A stretch of DNA of 64,000 nucleotides, from NCBI RefSeq assembly GCF_000383915.1, contig NZ_KB912942.1, positions 5,762,564-5,826,563 on the forward strand. Direction: 5' to 3'. The stretch comes from Amycolatopsis benzoatilytica AK 16/65 (GTDB taxonomy: Bacteria > Actinomycetota > Actinomycetes > Mycobacteriales > Pseudonocardiaceae). The translations under genes and the position numbers were made by a program. Under the pieces are notes generated by a model. It did no database searches. It saw only the letters and a program-made list of their open reading frames with translations, and had not been told where the DNA came from. Of this stretch, positions 25,528 to 35,260 are shown in pieces. Position 1 is the stretch's first letter. Each line of letters starts with the position of its first letter.

Positions 25528-26412
25528 GTGCGCACTCCCTTCAGACCCTTGACCGCGGCAGCCGCCGTACTGGCGTGCCTGGCCGGATGCTCCGCCGCGC
25601 CCGCCCCGGCCCAGCCGGACTCCGTTCCCTCGCCGCTGACCGCGGTGACGGCCCTGGGCGAGTTCGCCACGCTCGACTACTGCAGTCTGCTGGACGCGCG
25701 CCTCAACCCCGCCACCCCCGACTCGTCCTTCACCACCTGCCAGGCCGACTTCGTCCAGAACGGCCTCCCCCGCACCGTCACGATCGGCCCGCTCGCCGCG
25801 ACCGTCGACCCCAACGTGCGTCCCTACGCCTACCGCGGCCCGGTCCCGGACGGGGTTTCGGTCCAGCAGTCCAGCTTCGTCCCGCCGCGGACCTGCGCTC
25901 GCGCCATCACCTTCGCCGACGGAGTCCGCCTGGCCATCTCGGTCACCGACACGGACAACCGCGGCACCGACGACGACCGCTGCGCCACCGCGGACCAGGC
26001 GGTCGGCGGAGCGCTGGCGACCGTGACCGGCAACCGCGTCAAACACACTCGGCTGCCGGACCAGTCCTGGGGCCGGGTCGATTCTTGCGCGATCCTCAAC
26101 ACCTCCGGCCTCCCCGGCGACGCGAACGCCGGCCTCGCCGGGCATTCCTGCATCAAGGACAAGGTCAGCCTGGAGTTCGCGGTGGTCAGCCAGGCCCCGG
26201 CCGGCCCGTCCGAAACCCTCGGCCACCGCACCGCGCGGGTGGCCGCCGACGGCGCGTTCTGCCGGGTCCGCACGGTCCAGCCCTCGCCGGCCGCGCCGAA
26301 CCGGGCAGAGGAAGCGACCGTCAGCGTCGTCGACACCAGCGGTGCGGGCGGCGACGCCGCGTGCTCCGCCGCCCGCACCGCGGCGGCGGCGATTTTCGCG
26401 AAAATCCCTTAG
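25528..26412 (+). CDS. Secreted lipoprotein with two DUF3558-like modules
   Basis: 294 residues from the GTG at 25528. Signal peptide with lipobox LACLAGC (cysteine ~22). Two similar halves follow: LDYCSLLD...TCQADF and VDSCAILN...HSCIKDKVSLEF, each with paired cysteines, suggesting internal duplication. DUF3558-like modules are common in Pseudonocardiaceae lipoproteins; the assignment is tentative and function unknown. Confidence 0.72.
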   Translation: MRTPFRPLTAAAAVLACLAGCSAAPAPAQPDSVPSPLTAVTALGEFATLDYCSLLDARLNPATPDSSFTTCQADFVQNGLPRTVTIGPLAATVDPNVRPYAYRGPVPDGVSVQQSSFVPPRTCARAITFADGVRLAISVTDTDNRGTDDDRCATADQAVGGALATVTGNRVKHTRLPDQSWGRVDSCAILNTSGLPGDANAGLAGHSCIKDKVSLEFAVVSQAPAGPSETLGHRTARVAADGAFCRVRTVQPSPAAPNRAEEATVSVVDTSGAGGDAACSAARTAAAAIFAKIP

Positions 26413-26418
26413 ACAGCA

Positions 26419-26452
26419 GTGAAGGCCGCCCTGCGAGCAGAGCGGCCTCCAC
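26419..26452. terminator. Hairpin between convergent lipoprotein and sugC genes
   Basis: GTGAAGGCCGC pairs with GCGGCCTCCAC (one mismatch) around a 12-nt loop, 6 nt after one stop and 12 nt before the other. Likely serves both genes. Confidence 0.6.
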
Positions 26453-26463
26453 CGAACAGTGAC

Positions 26464-27639
26464 TCACTCGGCGTAAGTCAGGTTCCGTCCATCCGCTGGA
26501 TCGAACAGCTTCACCTTGTCCGCGTCGAACCACACCCGCAGGTCCTGGTTCTCCGCTGCCGCGGACTCCGCGGACAGCCGCGCCACGATCAGCGACTCCG
26601 CGCCCGGCACGTCAGCCGAACCGCTGTCCTCGGCCAGTTCCGCCAGTTCGGACGAGACCGCGACTTCGCCGTCCACCGAGAAATGCGCGAACTTCTCCGA
26701 GCCCATCGACTCCAGCACGTCGACGTGCGCGGTGAAGGTCGAGCCCGCCCGGCCCGGCTCCACCAGCGACGCGTCCTCGAAGCTTTCCGGCCGGACGCCC
26801 ATGATGACCTCGCGCGGCGCGTTCGCCGCCTCGGCCATCCGGCGGATCCGGTCCGGCAGCGGGGTGTCGCCGAGCGAGCTGCGCAGCTGCCCCTCTTCGA
26901 GCGTGGCCGGCACGAAGTTCATCGACGGCGAGCCGATGAAACCGGCCACGAACAGGTTCGCCGGGTTGTCGTACAGGAACTGCGGCGAGCCGATCTGCTG
27001 CACGTACCCGGCCCGCAGCACCACGACGCGGTCGCCGAGCGTCATCGCCTCGGTCTGGTCGTGCGTGACGTACAGCGTGGTGGTGCCGAGCTGCTTCTGG
27101 ATCTTCGACACCGACGTGCGCATCTGGCCGCGCAGCTTCGCGTCCAGATTGGACAGCGGCTCGTCCATCAGGAACGCCTTGGGGTTGCGGACGATCGCCC
27201 GGCCCATCGCCACCCGCTGCCGCTGCCCGCCGGACAGGTTCGCCGGCTTGCGGTCCAGGTGCTGGGTCAGGTCGAGGATCTTCGCCGCTTCCTCCACCTT
27301 GGCCTTGACCGTCGCGTCCGGCACCTTCGCCAGCCGCAGCGGGAACGCCATGTTCTCCCGCACGCTCATGTGCGGGTACAGCGCGTAGGACTGGAACACC
27401 ATCGCGATGTCGCGGTCCTTCGGTGCCTTCTCGTTGACCCGCTTGCCGTCGATCCGCAGCTCGCCGGAGGAGATGTCCTCCAGCCCGGCGACCATGTTCA
27501 GCGTGGTCGACTTCCCGCAGCCGGACGGGCCGACCAGGATGATGAACTCGCCGTCCGCGATCGTGATGTCCACTTCGGACACCGCGAGAGCGCCGTCGGG
27601 ATAACGCTTGGAAACTTTGTCGAGAACGATCTCAGCCAT
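26464..27639 (-). CDS. sugC: Trehalose ABC importer ATP-binding protein SugC
   Basis: 391 residues, MalK/UgpC type. Walker A GPSGCGKS, Q-loop FQSYALYPHM, signature LSGGQRQR, Walker B FLMDEPLSNLD, H-loop VTHDQ, and a C-terminal TOBE domain (GVRPESFEDASL). Powers uptake by SugA-SugB. It follows sugB by 3 nt in the order lpqY-sugA-sugB-sugC, the recycling trehalose importer of Mtb. Substrate is inferred from that order. Confidence 0.93.
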   Translation of the reverse strand: MAEIVLDKVSKRYPDGALAVSEVDITIADGEFIILVGPSGCGKSTTLNMVAGLEDISSGELRIDGKRVNEKAPKDRDIAMVFQSYALYPHMSVRENMAFPLRLAKVPDATVKAKVEEAAKILDLTQHLDRKPANLSGGQRQRVAMGRAIVRNPKAFLMDEPLSNLDAKLRGQMRTSVSKIQKQLGTTTLYVTHDQTEAMTLGDRVVVLRAGYVQQIGSPQFLYDNPANLFVAGFIGSPSMNFVPATLEEGQLRSSLGDTPLPDRIRRMAEAANAPREVIMGVRPESFEDASLVEPGRAGSTFTAHVDVLESMGSEKFAHFSVDGEVAVSSELAELAEDSGSADVPGAESLIVARLSAESAAAENQDLRVWFDADKVKLFDPADGRNLTYAE

Positions 27640-27642
27640 GGG

Positions 27643-28485
27643 TCAGCCCTTCACCGCACCGGACGTCAGCCCCGCCACGATGCGACGCTGGAAGAACAAC
27701 ACGAACAGGATGATCGGCACGGTGATGACGACCGCAGCCGCGCACACCTGGCCGGTCGGGTCCTCGAACTGCGAGGACCCGGTGAAGAACGACAGCGCGG
27801 CCGGCACCGTGCGCGACGCCTCGGTGGACGTCAGCGAGATGGCGAACAGGAAGTCGTTCCAGCAGAAGATGAACGCCAGGATCGCGGTGGTGAACACGCC
27901 CGGCGCGGCCAGCGGCGCGATCACCTTCCGGAACGCCTGGGCCGGCGTCGCGCCGTCCATTTTCGCCGCTTTTTCCAGCTCCCACGGAATTTCCCGGAAG
28001 AACGCGGAGAGCGTGTAGATCGACAGCGGCAGCGCGAACGTGATGTAGGGCAGGATCAGCCCCGGCCAGGTGTCGAACAGGCCGAGCTGCCGTTCGATGT
28101 TGAACAGCGGCGTGACCAGCGAAACCTGCGGGAACATCGCGATCAGCAGGGAAAGCCCGACCAGCAGCTTCTTGCCCGGGAAATCCAGCCGGGCGATCGC
28201 GTACGCGGCCATCGTGCCCAGCGCCACCGCGATCACCGTGGAGATGAGCGCGATGCCGATCGAGTTCACCAGCGCGCGGACGAACTCGGTGGTCTGGAAG
28301 ATGTCCGCGTAGTTCTGCAGGGTCCACTGGGTCGGGATGAAATTGCCGTCGGTGAGCGTCGCCTTCGTCTTGAACGACAGCGAAAGCACCCACAGCACCG
28401 GGACGATCGCGAACACCACGACCAGGATGTCCACCAGTCCCCAGCTGACTTTGCGGCCAGTGGTGACCGCACCTCCGATAGCCAT
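27643..28485 (-). CDS. sugB: Trehalose ABC importer permease SugB
   Basis: 280 residues, MalG-type permease with six membrane segments. The EAA loop for contact with the ATPase is [23 protein letters not shown] at 28485 overlaps the sugA stop (ATGA), so translation is coupled. The open frame upstream belongs to sugA's shadow. Confidence 0.93.
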   Translation of the reverse strand: MAIGGAVTTGRKVSWGLVDILVVVFAIVPVLWVLSLSFKTKATLTDGNFIPTQWTLQNYADIFQTTEFVRALVNSIGIALISTVIAVALGTMAAYAIARLDFPGKKLLVGLSLLIAMFPQVSLVTPLFNIERQLGLFDTWPGLILPYITFALPLSIYTLSAFFREIPWELEKAAKMDGATPAQAFRKVIAPLAAPGVFTTAILAFIFCWNDFLFAISLTSTEASRTVPAALSFFTGSSQFEDPTGQVCAAAVVITVPIILFVLFFQRRIVAGLTSGAVKG

Positions 28486-29432
28486 CAGCGCTTCCCCCCG
28501 TCGTCCGAGCCAGGCGCGGCGGTGCCGAACACCTTGATGAAGATGAACGCGATGATCGCCACCGTGAGGAAGATCAGCACCGCCATGGTGGAACCGATCC
28601 CCAGGTTCAGGCCCTTGACCAGGTTGTCGTAGGTCTGCATGGACACCGATCCGGTGTCCTGCGCGCCGTTGGTCAGCACGTAGATGTTGTCGAAAATGCG
28701 GAACGCGTCGAGCGTGCGGAACAACAGCGCGACGAGGATCGCCGGCTTCATCACCGGCAGCATCACCTTGGTGAACCGCTGCCACGCGGACGCGCCGTCC
28801 ATCGCGGCGGCCTTCAACAGGTCGTCCGGCACCAGCGCCAGCCCGGCCATCAGCAGCAACGCCATGAACGGCGTCGTCTTCCAAACCTCGGCCAGCACGA
28901 TGATGAACAGCGACGGCCACTGGTCGGTCAGCGGCGCGGCACCGGCGCCCAGCAGGTTAGCGAGATAGCCGGTTTTCGGCGTCCAGGCGAAGAACCAGGA
29001 GAACGCCGCCACCACCGTGACGATGCCGTACGGGATCAGCGCGACCGTGCGCACCAGTCCGCGGCCGACCAGCGTGCGGTGCATGACCAACGCCAGCGCC
29101 ATGCCGAGCACGAACTCGATCGCCACCGACACCACGGTCAGGAACATCGTGGTGCCGAATGCCGTCCACCAGTAGGAATTGGTGAGCACCGCAGCGTAGT
29201 TCGAGAATCCGATGAACTCGTGCCGCGCCGGGAACCGCAGGTCGTAGCGCTGCAGGGAAAGCCAGATCGAATAGACGATCGGGTAGCCGGTGACCGCGAT
29301 CATCACCAGGAACGCGGGTGCGCACAGCCAGAGGCCGAGCCGCCGTTCCGCTTTCTTGCCCTCGGACAGCGCGGGTTTCCCCTTGCTCCGCACGGCTCCC
29401 TGGGTAATTTCGGCGGATTCCTGGACGGTCAC
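28485..29432 (-). CDS. sugA: Trehalose ABC importer permease SugA
   Basis: 315 residues, MalF-type permease with six membrane segments. EAA loop: [24 protein letters not shown] at 29432 overlaps the lpqY stop by four bases (GTGA). The charged N-terminus ([19 protein letters not shown]) is cytosolic. Confidence 0.93.
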   Translation of the reverse strand: MTVQESAEITQGAVRSKGKPALSEGKKAERRLGLWLCAPAFLVMIAVTGYPIVYSIWLSLQRYDLRFPARHEFIGFSNYAAVLTNSYWWTAFGTTMFLTVVSVAIEFVLGMALALVMHRTLVGRGLVRTVALIPYGIVTVVAAFSWFFAWTPKTGYLANLLGAGAAPLTDQWPSLFIIVLAEVWKTTPFMALLLMAGLALVPDDLLKAAAMDGASAWQRFTKVMLPVMKPAILVALLFRTLDAFRIFDNIYVLTNGAQDTGSVSMQTYDNLVKGLNLGIGSTMAVLIFLTVAIIAFIFIKVFGTAAPGSDDGGKR

Positions 29433-30748
29433 GGGATCACTCCCTTCGACTGGAGCGCGTCATCGAGCTGCTGGCGCAGCTTCTGCGCGGTCGACTGCGG
29501 ATCGATCGCCGAGGGCGGCGACAGGATTTTCGACATGACGGTCGACGCGTTCTGGTACACCGGCGTGAGCGGCCGCACCGCGGCGTTCTTCAGCGCGGCC
29601 AGAATGGCGTCGCGCATCGGGTACTCCACCGCCATGCTCGGGTTGTCGGCCGAAGCCGGCTTCGACGCGTCCAGCGGCGTGTCGTCGTGATACACCGACT
29701 CGATCGTCGGCGGCACACCGTCGTTGATCGCGGAGAACTTCTGGTTCTCCTTGCTGCGCAAGCACAATGCTGCCTCGAAGGCTTGCGGCTTGTGCTTCGA
29801 GTAGGCGCTGACCGCCAGATCGAACCCGCCGATCGTGCTGCGCGACGGCATGCCCGGCTTCGCCTCCGGGTACGTCGCCCACTTGAAGTGCGAGAGGTCC
29901 TGCGGCTTCTCCTTGGCGTAAGAGGCGTAGACGAACGGCCAGTTCAGCTCGAACGCGGCGTCCCCGCGCTGGAACGTCTGCCGTACGTCGTCCTCTTTCT
30001 GGTTGGTCAGCGAAGGATCGGTGATCCCCGACGACGTGACCTTCTTGAGCAGTTCGAGCGCCTGCACCGCGCCCGCGTCCATCACCACGGATTTCCCGTC
30101 GTCGGACAGGATGTGCCCGCCGAGCGACTCGACGAGCGTGTTGTAGATGACCACCAGGCCCTCGTACTGCGCCCCAGTGAACACAACGGAGTGCGGCTTG
30201 CCTTCGCTCTTGAGCCGCTGCGCCGTCTGCATCATCTCGTCCCACGTTTTCGGCGGGGTCGGAGTGATGCGGTCGTCGTACCAGAGCAGCTGCACGTTGG
30301 TGTTCTTCGGTGCGGCGAACAGTTTTCCTTGGTAGGTAGCGGTGTCCAGCGGCCCCTGCAACACCCCCTCGGACGCGGCCGCCTTGTTCTGCCCGGTCCA
30401 TTCGTCCACCCAGCCGGCTTCGGCGAACTCCGAAACCCAGGTGACGTCGAGACCGAGCACGTCCATCGACGAATCGCCGGCCGCGAGCCGGCGGGCCATC
30501 TGGATCCGCTGGTCGTCCGAACCGCGCTGCAGCTTGTTGTAGACGATCCGGTAGCGGCCCTCGGCCGCCTTGTTGCAGTTGTCCACCACGGTCTGGAAAT
30601 GGTCTTCCGGGGAGTAGTAGACATTGATCGTCGTCCCGGAGTCCGTTCCGCAGCCCGCCACCAGCCCGCTGCCGGCCAAGCCAGCGGCGAGCAGCGCCGC
30701 CACGCGGGTGGGTCCTCGCTTCTTTCCGCTGGGCCGTTTCTTCCCCAT
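29429..30748 (-). CDS. lpqY: Trehalose-binding lipoprotein LpqY
   Basis: 439 residues. Signal peptide with twin basic runs (KKRPSGKKRGPTR), hydrophobic core and lipobox GLVAGC. The mature part is an extracellular family-1 solute-binding protein (INVYYSPEDHFQTVVDNCN, VTWVSEFAEAGWVDEW, AAFELNWPFVYA). ATG at 30748 follows GAGGAGG. First gene of the lpqY-sugABC operon; retrieves trehalose released during mycolate or cell-wall metabolism in Mtb. Specificity here is inferred from order. Confidence 0.9.
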   Translation of the reverse strand: MGKKRPSGKKRGPTRVAALLAAGLAGSGLVAGCGTDSGTTINVYYSPEDHFQTVVDNCNKAAEGRYRIVYNKLQRGSDDQRIQMARRLAAGDSSMDVLGLDVTWVSEFAEAGWVDEWTGQNKAAASEGVLQGPLDTATYQGKLFAAPKNTNVQLLWYDDRITPTPPKTWDEMMQTAQRLKSEGKPHSVVFTGAQYEGLVVIYNTLVESLGGHILSDDGKSVVMDAGAVQALELLKKVTSSGITDPSLTNQKEDDVRQTFQRGDAAFELNWPFVYASYAKEKPQDLSHFKWATYPEAKPGMPSRSTIGGFDLAVSAYSKHKPQAFEAALCLRSKENQKFSAINDGVPPTIESVYHDDTPLDASKPASADNPSMAVEYPMRDAILAALKNAAVRPLTPVYQNASTVMSKILSPPSAIDPQSTAQKLRQQLDDALQSKGVIP

Positions 30749-31083
30749 GCAAGCCTCCTCGCCCCATGTGCATACGGCGTCATTCGACGCCGCCCCCAGA
30801 CAGCACGCCGAGAAGAGGCGGACCCGCGCCAGCACCCCGGCGTGCCAGTCCGCCGGCCGACCGCGCGCGAGCACGACCGACCGACCGGTGTCGGACAACC
30901 TATGCCCGGCGATCATCCCCCGCAAGCAGGGTCCGTAACGATTCAGCCCAGTGCGTGCCATTCCCACCGGAAAGGCGGAGGCCAGGGCGGGGGAATCCCC
31001 GGCCGCACGGGCCGGGTGCGCACGATGCGAGCCCCTCGGCACTGCCCACCGGGAAATGTGAATCAGATTCACGGCCGGCGCAA
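30749..31083. other. Upstream region of lpqY operon
   Basis: About 335 nt with no supported gene. It should contain the lpqY promoter reading leftwards, but I cannot assign -10/-35 boxes with confidence. An AATCAGATTC patch lies near 31061. Confidence 0.4.
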
Positions 31084-31170
31084 GTCCGTGAAGGGCCCCA
31101 TGAGGGACTCGCGCTGTCTGTGAAGGGCCCCTTGACGGACTTAGATTCCCGGAAGGGGCCCCTCACGGAC
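31084..31170. repeat. Compound palindromes, CCGTGAAGGGCCCC family
   Basis: Two half-units followed by one full hairpin: GTCCGTGAAGGGCCCCATGA at 31084, CTGTGAAGGGCCCCTTGA near 31118, then the shared centre GGACTTAGATTCCC and GGGGCCCCTCACGGAC ending at 31170. It lies between the lpqY start and the stop of the next gene. Confidence 0.88.
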
Positions 31171-31234
31171 CGGACGCCGCGGCGGCAAGAGCCAAGGAAC
31201 CGATGCCCGGGGACCGAGGAGCCAGCGGAAGCCG

Positions 31235-31765
31235 TCAGGCGGTGGCCGGCGGCGGTCGCAAAGCCAGCTTCGCCAGCAGCTCCCGCCCGGCCTCCGCCGA
31301 CCGCGGCTGGCACAGCACGTCGTATCTCCCCGCCACCAGCTGACTGGCCGAGGAAAAGTCCCGCCTCCCCCGCGCGGCCCGGTACCCGATCGCCGAAAAC
31401 GCCAGCCCGGACAACACTCCCAGCACCAGCCCGGTCAGCAGCTGCAGCGTGAAAAACCCGCCCTGGTTCGCGAACAGGCCGAGCAGCAGCCCCGCGAACA
31501 GCCCGAACCAGGCCCCGGACACCGCCCCGGCGGCCAGCACCCGGCCCCAGGACAGCCGCCCGGTGACCCGTTCCACCAGCATCAGGTCCACTCCGACGAT
31601 CGTCACGTCGGACACCGCGAACTCGCTCTCGGCGAGGAAATCCACCGCCTGCTGCGCCTGGCTGTAGGTCGAGTACGACCCGATCGGCCAGCCGCTCGGC
31701 GGCGTCGGAACCCGCGGCAGCCCGGCCGGGCCCTGGCCGCCGCCAAACGCACTGCTCACCGTCAT
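31235..31765 (-). CDS. GSP17M-like membrane protein (Rv1234-like)
   Basis: 176 residues. An N-terminal general-stress-protein-17M-like domain (SYSTYSQAQQAVDFLAESEFAVSDVTIVGVDL) is followed by glycine-rich membrane segments (AAGAVSGAWFGLFAGLLLG, LTGLVLGVLSGLAFSAIGY) and a C-terminal YDVLCQP strand. Position next to lpqY matches Mtb Rv1234. Function unknown. Confidence 0.85.
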   Translation of the reverse strand: MTVSSAFGGGQGPAGLPRVPTPPSGWPIGSYSTYSQAQQAVDFLAESEFAVSDVTIVGVDLMLVERVTGRLSWGRVLAAGAVSGAWFGLFAGLLLGLFANQGGFFTLQLLTGLVLGVLSGLAFSAIGYRAARGRRDFSSASQLVAGRYDVLCQPRSAEAGRELLAKLALRPPPATA

Positions 31766-31840
31766 CACCTGCGCACTCGTCCGGTCCGAGCGCCCATCTT
31801 GTCAAGAACCGGCGAACCGCGCGAACTCCGCCGGAACGGA

Positions 31841-33031
31841 TCAGGCTTTGTAATCCCGCAGCAGGCCGCGGCTGATGATGGTTTTCTGGATTTCGCTGGT
31901 GCCCTCGCCGATCAGCAGGAACGGGGCTTCGCGCATCAGCCGCTCGATCTCGTATTCCTTCGAATAGCCGTAGCCGCCGTGGATGCGGAACGCTTCCTGG
32001 GTGACCTCGGCGCAATACTCGCTCGCGATCAGCTTCGCCATGCCGGCCTCGACGTCGTTGCGCGCGCCGGAGTCCTTCAGCCGCGCGGCGTTGACCATCA
32101 TCAGGTGCGCGGCCTCGACCTTGGTGGCCATCTCCGCCAGCTTGAACGCGATCGCCTGGTGCTGCGCGATCGGCTTGCCGAACGTGGTGCGCTGCTGGGC
32201 ATAGGCGATCGCCAGCTCGAACGACCGGATCGCGATCCCGCACGCGCGCGCGGCCACGTTCACGCGGCCGACCTCGACGCCGTCCATCATGTACGAGAAC
32301 CCCTTGCCCGGGGCGTTCCCGAGCACCATGTCCGCGCCGATCTTGAAGCCGTCGAACACCGCTTCGGTGGTGTCCACGCCCTTGTAGCCCATTTTGTCGA
32401 TCTTGCCGGGAATGGTGAGCCCGGGCAGCACCTCGCCGAACCCGGACGGCTTCTCCACCAGGAACGTCGTCAGGTTCTGATGCGCCTTCTCCGCGCCTTC
32501 GTCGGTCTTCACCAATAGCGCGATCAGATTCGACGAACCGCCGTTGGTGAGCCACATCTTGGCGCCGTCGATCACGTACTCGTCGCCTTCGCGCCGGGCG
32601 CGGGTCTTGATCGCCGCCACGTCCGAGCCCAGGTCCGGCTCCGACATCGAGAACGACCCGCGGACCTCACCAGTCGCCATCCGGGGCAGGAAGTGCTGCT
32701 TCTGCTCCGGCGTGCCGTGCCGGGTGATCATGTGCGCCACGATGAAGTGCGTGTTGATCACGCCGGAGACGCTCATCCAGCCGCGCGCGATCTCCTCGAC
32801 CACGAGCGCGTAGGTGAGCAGCGACTCGCCGAGGCCGCCGTACTCCTCCGGGATGGTGAGCCCGAACAGGCCCATCTCCTTCATGCCCGCGACGATCTCC
32901 GCCGGGTACTCGTCGGCGTGCTCCAGGGCCTGCGCGTGCGGGATGATCTCCTTGTCCACGAAGGACCGCACCGTGGACAGGATCTCCTGCTGCACGTCGG
33001 TCAGACCGGCGGTCCTGGCGAGACGGGCCAT
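31841..33031 (-). CDS. Acyl-CoA dehydrogenase family protein
   Basis: 396 residues. FAD/acyl-CoA signatures: FSMSEPDLGSDVAAIKTRA, WLTNGGSSNLIALLVK, RVNVAARACGIAIRSFELAIAYAQQRTTFGKPI, GGYGYSKEYEIERLMREA and the catalytic-base region LIGEGTSEIQ. Oxidises acyl-CoA at the alpha-beta position; chain length not deducible. Not part of the Mtb-like gene order here, so likely an insertion. Confidence 0.92.
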   Translation of the reverse strand: MARLARTAGLTDVQQEILSTVRSFVDKEIIPHAQALEHADEYPAEIVAGMKEMGLFGLTIPEEYGGLGESLLTYALVVEEIARGWMSVSGVINTHFIVAHMITRHGTPEQKQHFLPRMATGEVRGSFSMSEPDLGSDVAAIKTRARREGDEYVIDGAKMWLTNGGSSNLIALLVKTDEGAEKAHQNLTTFLVEKPSGFGEVLPGLTIPGKIDKMGYKGVDTTEAVFDGFKIGADMVLGNAPGKGFSYMMDGVEVGRVNVAARACGIAIRSFELAIAYAQQRTTFGKPIAQHQAIAFKLAEMATKVEAAHLMMVNAARLKDSGARNDVEAGMAKLIASEYCAEVTQEAFRIHGGYGYSKEYEIERLMREAPFLLIGEGTSEIQKTIISRGLLRDYKA

Positions 33032-33186
33032 CGGTGGGCTCCCTTCGGCGGTGGCGCCGGGGCTGCCGGCACTGGGTTACCGCGGAGTATGACTGGTCCG
33101 GGCCCGTGCTGCTATGAGGGTGCTCACGCCCGGCCGGGGTTTCCCCCGTTAGGCTGCGGATTCACCGTGACGCGAGAAGGACCCCG

Positions 33187-33531
33187 ATGAGCGAGGCCAG
33201 CGACGACCGGGACGAGCCGCCCGCCCGGGACGGCTACGAGCACCCGTCGTACGAGCACCAGCCGTATCCGCCGCAAGGCCCGCCGCCCGGTGCCGGGCTC
33301 GCGATCGGGTCGCTGGTGTGCTCGATCGCCGGGTTCGTGCTGTGCGCGCCGATGGCGATCGCCGGGATCGTCATGGGCCACATCGCTTTCCACCGGGCAC
33401 GCCACGGCCGCGGCACCGGCGGCGCGCTGGGCCTGGCCGGTTTCGTGATCGGGTACGCCGCGCTGATCGTCTGGGGCATCACGATCCCGCTGATCGTGCA
33501 CGCGCTGATCCGGTCCGGGGTTTTCGGCTGA
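33187..33531 (+). CDS. DUF4190 domain-containing membrane protein
   Basis: 114 residues. Pro/Tyr-rich N-terminus (SYEHQPYPPQGPPP), then two helices around GLAIGSLVCSIAGFVLCAPMA and IAGIVMGHIAFHRARHG, the DUF4190 signature. ATG follows AGAAGGACC. Paired with a longer paralogue 58 nt downstream. Confidence 0.85.
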   Translation: MSEASDDRDEPPARDGYEHPSYEHQPYPPQGPPPGAGLAIGSLVCSIAGFVLCAPMAIAGIVMGHIAFHRARHGRGTGGALGLAGFVIGYAALIVWGITIPLIVHALIRSGVFG

Positions 33532-33589
33532 CCCGGGCGCGCAACCCGGTAGCGTCCTCTTCCGTGCCCGGAATCCCGAAGGAATCCCG

Positions 33590-34321
33590 ATGACAACTCC
33601 GCCCGACCGCGACCCGACGTCCGCGTACGAGCCGCCGTCGACCGCGGACCCGGCCCGGTACGAGCCGCCGGCCACCGCCGATCCCACGTCGTACCCCGCC
33701 CCGGCGGACGCCACCGCGGCTCCGGTTTCGGACCCGGCCGCCCCGCCGCCGGGCTGGATCGCGCCGGACGCGGCGCCGGCGAGCGATCCGGCCGGGTTCG
33801 TCGCACCGGACGCGGGTCCGGTCGCGCAGCTCCCGGGCCTGCCGGATCCGGGTCCGGTCGCGCAGCTCCCGGGCGTGCCGGACGCGGGTCCGGTCGCGCA
33901 GCTCCCGGGCCTGCCGGATCCGGGTCCGGTCGCGCAGCTCCCGGGCGTGCCAGGGCCAGTCGCCATGCCGTACGCTCCGCCGCCGGGCTACCCAGTGCCG
34001 CCGGGCTACCCAGTGCCGCCGCCGTACGGCGCGCACGTGCCGTACGGCGCGGGCTATGTCCACCGGCCGCAGATGTCCGACGAGAACGGGCTGGCGGTCG
34101 GCGCGCTGGTCTGCTCGGTGATCGGCGTCTTCACCTGCCTGCTCTCCGTGCCGGGCATCGTGATGGGCCACATCGCGCTGTCCAAGGCGAACCGCGGCGA
34201 GAGCGGCGGCCGCGGGCTGGCGCTGGCCGCGCTCGCGGTCGGCTACGCGGTGATCGCGCTGTGGGTCGCGTTCTTCACCACGCTGATCGTTCTCGGCGCC
34301 AACGGCTACCTGGACACCTGA
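33590..34321 (+). CDS. DUF4190 protein with Pro-rich repeat region
   Basis: 243 residues. The long N-terminal Pro/Ala/Asp-rich domain contains four tandem 12-residue repeats (PD[A/P]GPVAQLPG[L/V], residues ~73-120) and twin GYPVPP units. The C-terminal DUF4190 has two helices (GLAVGALVCSVIGVFTCLLSV, VPGIVMGHIALSKANRG). Corresponds in position to Mtb Rv1233c. Its 3' end overlaps the convergent slipin gene by 16 nt. Confidence 0.85.
   Translation: MTTPPDRDPTSAYEPPSTADPARYEPPATADPTSYPAPADATAAPVSDPAAPPPGWIAPDAAPASDPAGFVAPDAGPVAQLPGLPDPGPVAQLPGVPDAGPVAQLPGLPDPGPVAQLPGVPGPVAMPYAPPPGYPVPPGYPVPPPYGAHVPYGAGYVHRPQMSDENGLAVGALVCSVIGVFTCLLSVPGIVMGHIALSKANRGESGGRGLALAALAVGYAVIALWVAFFTTLIVLGANGYLDT
33806..33949 (+). 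repeat. Four in-frame 36-bp tandem repeats
   Basis: Begins CCGGACGCGGGTCCGG. Copies 1 and 3 match and copies 2 and 4 match, so the array is a 72-bp unit duplicated once; a partial fifth copy follows. It encodes the PDxGPVAQLPG repeats. Confidence 0.95.
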
Positions 34322-35166
34322 TCCGGCCGGTCGCCCTCCACGCGCGGCGCGGCCTGACCGTTCTCCCCAGACGACCGGGGCTCCGGCGGCGCGGCGGCGG
34401 CCGGCTTCGCCGGGGCGTCCGTCCGCGCGTCCAGGAAGCGCAGCAGTTCCACCGGGAACGGCAGCACCAGCGTCGAGTTCTTCTCCGCCGAAACCTGCAC
34501 CACCGTCTCCAGCAAGCGCAGTTGCAGCGCGGCCGGGGTGTCCGCCATCGCGGCGGCTGCCTCGGCCAGCTTCGCCGACGCCTGCAGCTCGCCGTCCGCG
34601 GAGATCACCCGGGCGCGGCGTTCCCGTTCGGCCTCGGCCTGGCGCGACATCGAGCGCTTCATCGACTCCGGCAGCGCGACGTCCTTGATCTCCACCCGGT
34701 CGATGTGGATGCCCCAGTCCAGCGCCGGGCTGTCGATCATCAGCTCCAGGCCCTGGTTGAGCCGCTCGCGGTTGGACAGCAGATCGTCCAGGTCGCTCTT
34801 GCCGATGATGGAGCGCAGCGAAGTCTGCGCCACCTGGCCGATCGCCGACCGGTAGTCCTGCACGTGCACCGCGGCCCGGATCGGGTCGATCACCTTGAAG
34901 TACACGACCGCGTCCACCCGCACCGTCACATTGTCCCGGGTGATGCCGTCCTGCCCGGGCACTGGCAGCGTGACGACCTGCATGTTCACCTTCTGCAGGC
35001 GGTCCGCGACCGGCAGCAGCACGGCCAGCCCGGGCTCGCGCACCTGGGACTGCACCCGGCCGAACCGGAACACCAGGCCGCGTTCGTACTGTTTGACCAC
35101 GCGCAGCGCGGAAGCGAGCCACAGCCCGCCCGCGACGACCACCGCGCTGACAATCTCGACGATCAT
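34306..35166 (-). CDS. Slipin/SPFH (band 7) membrane protein
   Basis: 286 residues. One N-terminal membrane helix (IVSAVVVAGGLWLASAL), SPFH domain (VVKQYERGLVFRFGRV, PGQDGITRDNVTVRVDAVVYFKV, DYRSAIGQVAQTSLRSIIG) and a coiled coil (RQAEAERERRARVISADGEL), then a Pro/Ala-rich tail. Slipins organise membrane microdomains and often pair with NfeD, which is absent here. Confidence 0.93.
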   Translation of the reverse strand: MIVEIVSAVVVAGGLWLASALRVVKQYERGLVFRFGRVQSQVREPGLAVLLPVADRLQKVNMQVVTLPVPGQDGITRDNVTVRVDAVVYFKVIDPIRAAVHVQDYRSAIGQVAQTSLRSIIGKSDLDDLLSNRERLNQGLELMIDSPALDWGIHIDRVEIKDVALPESMKRSMSRQAEAERERRARVISADGELQASAKLAEAAAAMADTPAALQLRLLETVVQVSAEKNSTLVLPFPVELLRFLDARTDAPAKPAAAAPPEPRSSGENGQAAPRVEGDRPDQVSR

Positions 35167-35260
35167 GGCAGCTCCCGGGTCTCGCCGGTCCCCTGTCTTC
35201 TCACTGTACGCGCGACGACAACCCCGGAAACGGCTTGTTTGCCCGGCCAGAATGGGTGTT

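Noticed and set aside
30766..31452. Plus-strand frame through the lpqY upstream region
   Set aside because: Low-complexity translation crossing palindromes; no domain or ribosome site.
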